DNA of 5,305 bases from JASBZA01 sp964392065 (lineage in GTDB: Bacteria > Bacillota > Clostridia > Saccharofermentanales > Fastidiosipilaceae), in contig CAYMOG010000055.1 in the NCBI GenBank assembly GCA_964392065.1, forward strand, positions 1 to 5,305, read 5' to 3'. Made by a program: the position numbers and the translations under genes. The notes beneath the pieces were generated by a model. The model made no database searches and was not told the DNA's origin. It saw only the letters and a list, made by a program, of their open reading frames with translations. Position 1 is the stretch's first letter. Every line of letters starts with the position of its first letter. Shown piece after piece: positions 1-5,285 of the stretch.

Positions 1-360
1 CAGTTTGAAGGTTTGGAGAATTTGTATCAAGAGTTTAAAGAGGATGGTCTTGTCATTCTAGGTTTCCCTTGTAATCAATTTGCTAATCAAGACCCTGGAG
101 ATAACGCTGAGATTCTTGACTATTGCCAGAAAAATTATGGCGTTAGCTTCCCTATGTTTCAGAAAATTGATGTAAATGGAGAGCAGGCGCATCCTATTTT
201 CGTTCATCTTAAAGAAGCTGCACCAGGTGCGCTCGGAAATGCTGTGAAGTGGAATTTTACGAAGTTTCTGATTAATCAGGATGCTACAAAAATAACACGA
301 TTTGCCCCTACCACCGAACCCGAGACTTTGCGTAAAGATATAATGGAGCTCTTGGGTTAA
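1..360 (+). CDS. Glutathione peroxidase family protein (thiol peroxidase), 5' end outside window
   Basis: The reading frame is open from base 1 and ends in tandem stops (TAA TAA, 358-363), leaving 119 visible residues. It would reduce hydrogen or organic peroxides in the cytoplasm. Visible family blocks are LGFPCNQFANQDPG (about 58-102), the YGVSFPMFQKIDVNGEQAHP region, and WNFTKFLI (from 250). Of the catalytic tetrad, the Gln (codon 88-90), Trp (250-252) and Asn (253-255) are present. The peroxidatic Cys or Sec normally sits just before the first visible residue, so it is not in view and its identity cannot be stated. The Cys at 124-126 matches the resolving Cys of the thioredoxin-dependent 2-Cys type, so thioredoxin rather than glutathione is the likelier reductant (family knowledge plus inference). 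About 40 N-terminal residues are missing because the window is cut, not because of a mutation. A TTG at 13 is internal to the domain and is not the start. Confidence 0.93.
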   Translation, partial: QFEGLENLYQEFKEDGLVILGFPCNQFANQDPGDNAEILDYCQKNYGVSFPMFQKIDVNGEQAHPIFVHLKEAAPGALGNAVKWNFTKFLINQDATKITRFAPTTEPETLRKDIMELLG

Positions 361-383
361 TAAGTTAATCTAGATTCTACAAT

Positions 384-420
384 AAGCTCGGTATATTCAT
401 TTAGTTGGTGCCGAGTTTTT
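384..420 (+). terminator. Intrinsic terminator of the peroxidase gene
   Basis: The left arm AAGCTCGGTA (384-393) pairs with TGCCGAGTTT (409-418) in a stem of about 10 bp with two G-U pairs and a 15-nt loop. A run of five T follows the GC-rich core (416-420). It starts 24 nt after the peroxidase stop codon and ends before the msrAB promoter, so it separates the two transcription units. Confidence 0.85.
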
Positions 421-427
421 CTAGACT

Positions 428-475
428 ATTTTTTAAAAATTATCCACTGTGAAAAACGTGCTAGGCTGATACAAT
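428..475 (+). promoter_or_regulatory. Extended -10 promoter with AT-rich upstream element for msrAB-cca
   Basis: TGATACAAT (467-475) is an extended -10 element (TG-n-TACAAT). At 17 bp spacing the -35 is only CTGTGA (447-452), which is weak. A perfect 13-bp A/T palindrome, ATTTTTTAAAAAT (428-440), falls at about -54 to -42 from the predicted start near A482. That is where an UP element would bind the RNA polymerase alpha subunit. The predicted 5' leader is about 42 nt and shows no strong structure. Called by eye. Confidence 0.6.
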
Positions 476-507
476 GAAAGCACCAAAAAAATTGTTTATT
501 CCAGCGC

Positions 508-516
508 AGAAAGAGG
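508..516 (+). promoter_or_regulatory. Ribosome binding site of msrAB
   Basis: AGAAAGAGG is purine-rich and complementary to the 16S rRNA 3' end. It ends 7 nt before the ATG at 524 and fixes that codon as the start. Confidence 0.75.
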
Positions 517-523
517 TTTATAT

Positions 524-1531
524 ATGCGTAAAATTGACCCTATTTTGACAGGTAAAAATACAGACATCTCCTATTCGGAGAAGGAGAAAGCTATAGTTCT
601 TGCCGGAGGATGTTTCTGGGGAACGGATGAATATATGCGGCGTATGCCAGGAGTGACGTCCCATTATGCTTGTTATGTTAATGGGGACGGCGTAGATGTG
701 GATTACAGGACAGTATGCTCAGGTGATACAGACCATGCTGAGGCCGTTTTCGTTACTTATGATCCTAGAGTCATCGACTTGGCCCACCTCCTCCATTATT
801 TTTTCAAAACGTTCGATCCGCTTCAGGTAAATCGTCAAGGTAATGACATCGGTAGGCAATATCGTAGTGGTATTTATTATCTGGATGAGTCCGATTTACC
901 TGTTATAGAAGAAGCTGTTAATAGAGTCGAAAGCGCTCTTGGTAAGCCAATAGCCACGGAACGTAAGCCACTAAGGAATATAACAAAGGCGGAGGACAAT
1001 CATCAGGATTATCTCTTGGTAAACCCTCTTGGATATTGTCATGTAAGTTTTGATACTCTGCCTAAACCAGGAGACATTCTAGTAACAGAAGATAAGAATA
1101 CTTGGCATAAGCCAAGTCCAGAAGCATTACAAGAAAGTCTAGACCCTCTCTCCTACCATGTAACGCAAGAAGAAGGTACCGAGAGACCTTACTCTTCTCC
1201 ATTAGATCAGCATTTTGAAGAAGGTATTTATGTTGATATTGTCAGCGGTGAACCTCTATTCTCCTCTAGAGATAAGTACGATGCGGGCTGCGGATGGCCT
1301 TCTTTTACAAAACCTATTCCTAAGTTGGAAGAGCGTACGGATCGGAAATTACGTTACGCGCGAACAGAGGTTCGTTCACCACAGGCAGATAGTCATTTAG
1401 GTCATGTCTTCCCTGATGGCCCAGAGGACCGAGGTGGACTTCGCTATTGCATTAATGGAGCTGCCTTACGTTTCATTCCTAAAGATAAAATGGAAGAAGA
1501 AGGCTACGGTGCTTACGTAAATCTGGTATAG
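524..1531 (+). CDS. msrAB: Bifunctional peptide methionine sulfoxide reductase MsrA/MsrB fusion
   Basis: A 335-residue two-domain repair enzyme. MsrA (about 23-180) reduces the S form, and MsrB (about 205-335) the R form, of methionine sulfoxide in proteins, with electrons from thioredoxin. In MsrA, GCFWG carries catalytic Cys30. Tyr61, Glu73, Asp108 (in GNDIG) and Tyr113 (in RQYRS) fit the substrate pocket, and Cys172 in NPLGYC fits the resolving Cys. In MsrB, catalytic Cys309 lies in RYCIN and recycling Cys256 in GCGWPSF, with His291 and His294 in SHLGHVF. The two CxxC zinc motifs of many MsrB proteins are absent, so this is a zinc-less MsrB. There is no signal peptide, so it is cytoplasmic. 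Some usually conserved MsrA positions differ (CYVNG for GYAGG, TDHAE for TGHAE). ATG 524 is supported by a good ribosome binding site. It is first in an operon with the cca gene. Confidence 0.96.
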   Translation: MRKIDPILTGKNTDISYSEKEKAIVLAGGCFWGTDEYMRRMPGVTSHYACYVNGDGVDVDYRTVCSGDTDHAEAVFVTYDPRVIDLAHLLHYFFKTFDPLQVNRQGNDIGRQYRSGIYYLDESDLPVIEEAVNRVESALGKPIATERKPLRNITKAEDNHQDYLLVNPLGYCHVSFDTLPKPGDILVTEDKNTWHKPSPEALQESLDPLSYHVTQEEGTERPYSSPLDQHFEEGIYVDIVSGEPLFSSRDKYDAGCGWPSFTKPIPKLEERTDRKLRYARTEVRSPQADSHLGHVFPDGPEDRGGLRYCINGAALRFIPKDKMEEEGYGAYVNLV

Positions 1532-1534
1532 CCT

Positions 1535-2728
1535 ATGATTAGGAATATCACCTTACCTTATGAAGTTCTCTATATCATGTCGACTTTAGAAGCTTATGAA
1601 CATAAAGCTTATGTAGTCGGCGGTGCAGTCAGAGATTTACTCTTAGGTAAAGAAGTACACGATTTCGACATGGCAAGTTCTGCTACACCTGAAGAAGTTA
1701 AAAGGATATTTTCCTTCCACAATTTAGTGCATGCTGGCGAAGAACATGGAACCATAGGGATTGTTTTAAATAATAAGGTCTATGAGTTAACGACCTTTCG
1801 CCGAGATGGAAACTATAGGGACCACAGAAGACCGGATTTCGTAGAGTTTAGCACTACTTTGGCCGATGATGTGAAGAGACGAGACTTCACCATCAACGCT
1901 TTGGCCTATCATCCCGTGGACGGAGTAATCGATTATGTTGGTGGTCTAAAAGATTTATCGGATGGCGTACTACGAACCGTAGGAAACCCTGGAAAACGAT
2001 TTGAAGAAGATGCCTTACGCATTGTCCGGGCCTTTCGTTTCTCTGCTACACTAGGATTCCCACTTACTAAATGCGTCCGAGATGCAGCCTTCGATGCTAT
2101 CCATGATCTAAGATATGTTGCTCAAGAACGCATTACTTCTGAACTTAAGAAACTCATCGTGGGTGACTATGTAGATTTAATATGGAAAGACTTAAGACAT
2201 CTACTCTTCTATTTAGATTTCCGATTCTTAGTCGATTCCGATGGGGAAAAACTCAAAAGATTACCACCTAGTGTACCTATTCGATTGGCTTTTTTGTATG
2301 AGCGTTCTGTAGATCCTGAATCCAAGGTAATGAAACTTCTCTTGAGTAATAAGGAGAGTTCTCATATCTTGCATCTCATTCATAGTATCAAGACGGATCC
2401 TGAAGTCGATAAACTTTCACTTTTGAAAATGAGTAGGTCTTGTGCGGTGGATTTAGAAGAATGGCTTAGTCTACGAAGTGCATTCGTCAACTCCAATAAC
2501 CGTAAGCAGAAACAATACCAGAAAATAATCCACAGCATTAAAGAAGAAAACATACCCATGGAGCCCAAAGAACTTCCTATAAATGGCAAAGTATTACAGA
2601 CATTAGGAATTCGCTCTGGAAAATCTATGGGGATACTTCTAGAAGAAATTTGGGCTCTAGTTGTAAAAGGCGAATTAGAAAATACTCAAGAAGCAATTAG
2701 TACTTACGTATTATCTAAGACCAACTAA
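1535..2728 (+). CDS. cca: CCA-adding enzyme (class II tRNA nucleotidyltransferase)
   Basis: A 397-residue cytoplasmic enzyme that adds or repairs the 3' CCA end of tRNAs from CTP and ATP without a template. The head domain shows motif A, GGAVRDLLLG followed by Asp43-x-Asp45 (the two metal-binding Asp). A flexible-loop segment rich in Arg and Asp follows (TTFRRDG...DHRRPDF, about 86-102). Motif B is RRDFTINALAY (115-125). Motif D is Glu158, Asp159 and Arg162, the nucleotide-templating residues, leading into RAFRF. The loop argues against a CC-only enzyme. A-adding activity alone cannot be excluded by eye. The helical tail ends with a degenerate GKVLQTLGIRSGKSMG segment typical of the family. 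The length is normal. The start at ATG 1535 lies 3 nt after the msrAB stop and has no clear ribosome binding site, so coupling to msrAB is likely. Met15 (1577) would cut into the domain. The stop overlaps that of the opposing MATE gene. Confidence 0.94.
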   Translation: MIRNITLPYEVLYIMSTLEAYEHKAYVVGGAVRDLLLGKEVHDFDMASSATPEEVKRIFSFHNLVHAGEEHGTIGIVLNNKVYELTTFRRDGNYRDHRRPDFVEFSTTLADDVKRRDFTINALAYHPVDGVIDYVGGLKDLSDGVLRTVGNPGKRFEEDALRIVRAFRFSATLGFPLTKCVRDAAFDAIHDLRYVAQERITSELKKLIVGDYVDLIWKDLRHLLFYLDFRFLVDSDGEKLKRLPPSVPIRLAFLYERSVDPESKVMKLLLSNKESSHILHLIHSIKTDPEVDKLSLLKMSRSCAVDLEEWLSLRSAFVNSNNRKQKQYQKIIHSIKEENIPMEPKELPINGKVLQTLGIRSGKSMGILLEEIWALVVKGELENTQEAISTYVLSKTN

Positions 2729-4161
2729 ACATCACCGAATGTTTCTTCTACCCATTCTTCTTCGGCTTCTTTGAGCTTCAGTCTTGTATAAGCTTTTTCT
2801 CTCCAACTGCCAAACTTGAACCAAGCATAAGTAGCAAAAGCTCCTACAATCCAAGCAACAAGAAGGGAAAGTTGTACCCAATAAGGCGAGCCATTAGGCC
2901 ATGTTTCGGAGCGGCTCATGTACGCAAGAAGATAGGCTAATGGAGTACGTAAAACTATGCTTGTTAAAAGAGAAATCCACATTGCAGGCATGGTGTCACC
3001 AGCTCCTCTAAGAACACCACCGTAAACTTGAGATTGTGAAACTGCGATATAGCCTAAACTTAAAATCAAAATGTTATTTCTACCTATAGTGATGACATCT
3101 GGATTAGAAGTAAACCAGCCCAGTAGATTCCTACCGAAGAATATGATAAATACGGTTAAGAAAATCGAAACGCCTAAGGCCATGCGTGCCAAAACCTTGG
3201 TCCCTCTTCTAACGCGATCCATCTTCGCTGCACCAATATTTTGTCCAACAAAAGTAGTCGCTGCCATACCAAACGTGAAGTTTGGCATCATGGCCAAAGC
3301 ATCAATGCGAATAACGGCCGTATTAGCTTCTATGACGGTCGTTCCCATTCTATTAATAAGATTTTGTACGAGAATCATTGCAATGGAAAAAATACCTTGC
3401 ATGATACCCGCTGGAATCCCAAGGCGAAACAGCTCTTTGAAAATGGTCTGGTCGATGAGGAAATCTCTAGGACTTAACCTAGGAATGGTTTCAAGTCTGT
3501 AGAGTCGTAGGAAACTGAATATAGCAGATACGGCTTGGGAAATTATAGTAGCCCATGCTGCACCCGCAACGCCCCAGCCCCATTGCCAAACGAAGATAAT
3601 ATCTAAAATAGTATTTAATATTGTTGCTATTAAAAGGAAAAGTAGAGGTGTAAAGGAATCCCCTAAACCTCTAAGGATTCCCACGATAATATTGTACATA
3701 GCCATACCAAGAATTCCTATGAAGGTAATTCTTAAATAATCTGTGGCCATTCCGATTACGTCTTCTGGTGTGGAAATTAAGAGCAAAATATTTTCTGCCG
3801 TAGGTATGACAATTAGCATCAGGAGTATCGAAGTAAGAAGAACAATAAATAATACGTTAGCAATAGTTTTACTTAGTTTTTTATGTTCTCTTGCACCAAA
3901 TAACTGGGAAACCATAACCCCTGCCCCAGTCGAAATAGCCATATAAATAATCATCATAAAATTGATGATGGGAGTGGTCGTGCCAATGGCAGCGAGGCCT
4001 CCTTCAACACTTTGTCCCACAATAATAGAGTCTACCATTTGGTAAGCTTGTTGCGCTATATTTCCTAACAATAAAGGAACGGAAAAACGTACAATATTTT
4101 TTGATATACCACCTTCGGTCATATCTTGTACTGCAAAAAATGCTTTTACTCTAGAAATCAT
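2725..4161 (-). CDS. MATE family efflux transporter
   Basis: A 478-residue inner-membrane protein with about 12 hydrophobic segments, of the multidrug and toxic compound extrusion family. These antiporters export cationic drugs or metabolites in exchange for Na+ or H+; the substrate here is unknown. The two-fold internal repeat is visible: VSQLFGARE (84-92) matches VGQNIGAAK (305-313), and LRGLGDSFTP (163-172) matches LRGAGDTMP (384-392). The first half contains PLLLGNIAQQAYQMVDSIIVG, typical of bacterial MATE proteins. The C-terminus is a charged, acidic cytoplasmic tail (about 453-478). The ATG at 4161 is preferred because GAGG lies 6 nt upstream. A TTG four codons earlier (4173) overlaps that ribosome binding site and is unlikely. 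The gene diverges from speB and converges on cca, overlapping its stop (TAG at 2725-2727). A leader hairpin suggests attenuation. Confidence 0.94.
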   Translation of the reverse strand: MISRVKAFFAVQDMTEGGISKNIVRFSVPLLLGNIAQQAYQMVDSIIVGQSVEGGLAAIGTTTPIINFMMIIYMAISTGAGVMVSQLFGAREHKKLSKTIANVLFIVLLTSILLMLIVIPTAENILLLISTPEDVIGMATDYLRITFIGILGMAMYNIIVGILRGLGDSFTPLLFLLIATILNTILDIIFVWQWGWGVAGAAWATIISQAVSAIFSFLRLYRLETIPRLSPRDFLIDQTIFKELFRLGIPAGIMQGIFSIAMILVQNLINRMGTTVIEANTAVIRIDALAMMPNFTFGMAATTFVGQNIGAAKMDRVRRGTKVLARMALGVSIFLTVFIIFFGRNLLGWFTSNPDVITIGRNNILILSLGYIAVSQSQVYGGVLRGAGDTMPAMWISLLTSIVLRTPLAYLLAYMSRSETWPNGSPYWVQLSLLVAWIVGAFATYAWFKFGSWREKAYTRLKLKEAEEEWVEETFGDV

Positions 4162-4167
4162 ATTAAA

Positions 4168-4171
4168 CCTC
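4168..4171 (-). promoter_or_regulatory. Ribosome binding site of the MATE gene
   Basis: On the minus strand GAGG is followed by TTTAAT and then ATG, a 6-nt spacing. It decides the start at 4161 over the TTG at 4173, whose codon would overlap it. It follows the attenuator U-tract directly, so termination there would exclude the binding site from the RNA. Confidence 0.75.
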
Positions 4172-4201
4172 AAAAAACGAGCTGCCCCGAAAGGAAGCAG
4201 C
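4172..4201 (-). terminator. Terminator-like hairpin in the MATE leader (possible attenuator)
   Basis: In the minus-strand RNA, GCUGCUUC (4201-4194) can pair with GGGGCAGC (4188-4181) in an 8-bp stem with two G-U pairs and a 5-nt loop. UCG and then six U (4177-4172) follow. The hairpin lies between the predicted promoter and the ribosome binding site. No gene precedes it on this strand in the window, so it would act as a leader terminator. The 3-nt gap before the U-tract makes it less than ideal. No known riboswitch class was recognised. Confidence 0.5.
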
Positions 4202-4210
4202 GTATAACAA

Positions 4211-4234
4211 AAGACTACATTTCAGCTTAGTCTT
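4211..4234 (-). other. 5' leader inverted repeat of the MATE transcript
   Basis: AAGACTA and TAGTCTT arms (7 bp) flank a 10-nt loop. The predicted transcription start (about 4231) falls inside the first arm, so only about four or five of the pairs may form in the RNA. The loop holds AGCUG (4227-4223), complementary to CAGCU (4184-4180) in the 3' arm of the downstream terminator hairpin. It could therefore be part of a switching structure or an operator. Confidence 0.35.
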
Positions 4235-4236
4235 GC

Positions 4237-4265
4237 ATTTTAGTCTGTCATTGCTCTTTTTACAA
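4237..4265 (-). promoter_or_regulatory. Sigma-70 type promoter of the MATE gene
   Basis: On the minus strand TTGTAA (4265-4260) is followed, after exactly 17 bp, by TAAAAT (4242-4237). These match the consensus at 4 of 6 and 5 of 6 positions. The predicted start is near A4231, giving a 5' leader of about 70 nt that includes the attenuator hairpin. Confidence 0.6.
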
Positions 4266-4279
4266 GATATCAATAAAGA

Positions 4280-4298
4280 ATATTAATTTCCTTAATAT
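4280..4298. promoter_or_regulatory. Inverted repeat, candidate shared operator
   Basis: ATATTAA-TTTCC-TTAATAT is a perfect 7-bp inverted repeat with a 5-bp spacer, in the divergent region between the MATE and speB promoters. Its centre (4289) is equidistant, at 58 bp, from the two predicted transcription starts (about 4231 and 4347). The size and symmetry suit a dimeric regulator of both genes. The AT-rich surroundings raise the chance of coincidence. Confidence 0.4.
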
Positions 4299-4331
4299 GT
4301 TTATCACGCAATCTTCGTGTTTGGCTTTCTA

Positions 4332-4340
4332 TGCTAAAAT
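4332..4340 (+). promoter_or_regulatory. Extended -10 promoter of speB
   Basis: TGCTAAAAT is an extended -10 element with 5 of 6 consensus bases. There is no good -35 (TCTTCG at 4312-4317, 17 bp away). AT-rich DNA upstream may compensate. The predicted start is near A4347, giving a leader of about 30 nt. Confidence 0.5.
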
Positions 4341-4362
4341 TAAAGAAAATTGCCTGTAGAGA

Positions 4363-4368
4363 AGAGGA
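4363..4368 (+). promoter_or_regulatory. Ribosome binding site of speB
   Basis: AGAGGA lies 8 nt before the ATG at 4377. It supports that start over the in-frame TTG at 4350, which would sit only about 3 nt from the predicted transcript start. Confidence 0.7.
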
Positions 4369-4376
4369 ATATCAAC

Positions 4377-5237
4377 ATGGAGAAATTTTCAGAAGATACT
4401 TTTATTGGAAAACGTTTCTTAGGAATGGATTCTAGTTTTACAGAAGCTGATATTGTGGTCTTCGGCGCTGGCTTCGATGGTACGACTTCGTTTAGGCCTG
4501 GCACTCGCTTTGGCCCCAGTAAAATGCGCCAGGAATCCGCATCCTTAGAAACCTACAGCCCTTATCAAAATAGGGATATTGAGGATTTGCGTATCCATGA
4601 TGCCGGCGATTTGGACCTCCCCTTCGGCGATACAAGAAAGGCACTTGATCTTATTCGTGAGACGTTTCGCACTATTATTACCGTTGATAAAAAGCCTGTA
4701 ATGCTGGGCGGTGAACATCTCGTTACGTATCCTGCTATAGAAGCTCTCCATGATAAGTTTTCTGATCTCCATGTGATTCATTTCGATGCGCATACGGATT
4801 TACGCGAAGACTATCTCGGAGTTTCATTGTCCCATGCAACGGTAATTAGGAAGGTTTGGGACATTCTAGGAGATGGTAAAATTCATAGCTATGGCATACG
4901 CTCAGGATTGAAAGAGGAATTTCAGTTTGGCCATGAGCATTTGGATTTTCACCCATTTGATTTAACGCATGTTCATCAATTAGGAGAAAGACTTAAGGGT
5001 TTCCCCGTTTATATCACGCTCGATTTAGATGTGCTAGATCCAAGCATTATGCCGGGGACAGGTACGCCTGAACCTGGAGGTGTGCAGTTCAAGGAACTTC
5101 TCGATGCTCTCCTTTCACTTGATGGATTAAATATTGTTGGATTTGATATCAATGAATTGAGTCCTCCCTATGATCCAAGCGGAATTTCTACAGCTGTTTC
5201 GCTCAAACTCTTGAGAGAAATGCTCCTCTTGTTATAG
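4377..5237 (+). CDS. speB: Agmatinase (agmatine ureohydrolase)
   Basis: A 286-residue cytoplasmic enzyme of the arginase/ureohydrolase superfamily that hydrolyses agmatine to putrescine and urea, the second step of the arginine decarboxylase route to polyamines. The binuclear Mn ligands are all present: His114 in GGEHLVT, Asp137/His139/Asp141 in HFDAHTDLRE, and Asp216/Asp218 in TLDLDVLDP. An early FRPGTRFGP block, LETYSPY, DAGDLDLPFG, SHATVIRKV and GIRSGLKEEF match what I recall of Bacillus subtilis SpeB, which also has GGEHLV, and set it apart from arginase or formimidoylglutamase. The length is normal (about 290). ATG 4377 is chosen from the ribosome binding site and because the N-terminus then matches SpeB. 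It has its own promoter and diverges from the MATE gene. No spermidine synthase gene lies beside it, unlike the speE-speB order of many Firmicutes. Other guanidino substrates cannot be excluded. Confidence 0.92.
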   Translation: MEKFSEDTFIGKRFLGMDSSFTEADIVVFGAGFDGTTSFRPGTRFGPSKMRQESASLETYSPYQNRDIEDLRIHDAGDLDLPFGDTRKALDLIRETFRTIITVDKKPVMLGGEHLVTYPAIEALHDKFSDLHVIHFDAHTDLREDYLGVSLSHATVIRKVWDILGDGKIHSYGIRSGLKEEFQFGHEHLDFHPFDLTHVHQLGERLKGFPVYITLDLDVLDPSIMPGTGTPEPGGVQFKELLDALLSLDGLNIVGFDINELSPPYDPSGISTAVSLKLLREMLLLL

Positions 5238-5255
5238 TGCTGACGTTCTTCGATA

Positions 5256-5285
5256 TGTTTGGGCGGTTGTTGTTTAGGCGGTTGT
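5256..5285. repeat. 15-bp tandem repeat, two copies
   Basis: TGTTTGGGCGGTTGT (5256-5270) is followed directly by TGTTTAGGCGGTTGT (5271-5285), with one mismatch. It lies 18 bp after the speB stop. The length is five codons, and on the minus strand one open frame reads KQPPK-QQPPK across it. It could therefore be coding sequence of a convergent gene rather than intergenic DNA. The window ends 20 bp later. Confidence 0.7.

Noticed and set aside
369..425. TCTAGA palindromes flanking the peroxidase terminator
   Set aside because: Two 6-bp palindromes at this spacing are common in AT-rich DNA and are not needed for the terminator.
2380..2589. Open minus-strand frame inside cca
   Set aside because: It is a shadow of the cca coding sequence with no start signals and no recognisable domain.
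2774..2798. Hairpin AGCTT/AAGCT with T5 as a terminator for cca
   Set aside because: The stem is only 5 bp and AT-rich and lies inside the opposing gene, too weak to annotate.
3071..3502. Open plus-strand frame opposite the MATE gene
   Set aside because: It is antisense to a clear transporter gene, has no promoter or ribosome binding site, and its composition only mirrors the membrane segments on the other strand.
4162..4173. TTG at 4173 as the start of the MATE protein (four extra residues)
   Set aside because: The TTG overlaps the GAGG ribosome binding site that serves the ATG at 4161 with ideal 6-nt spacing.
4163..4210. Leader peptide MLYAASFRGSSFFEV on the minus strand, ending 1 nt before the MATE ATG
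   Set aside because: It needs a TTG start without a ribosome binding site and has no run of one regulatory codon. Ribosome-mediated attenuation is therefore not supported.
4305..4319. CACG-CGTG inverted repeat near the speB -35
   Set aside because: The arms are only 4 bp, within chance expectation.
4350..4376. TTG at 4350 as the start of agmatinase
   Set aside because: It lies about 3 nt from the predicted transcript start with no ribosome binding site, and the ATG at 4377 has one and fits the family N-terminus.
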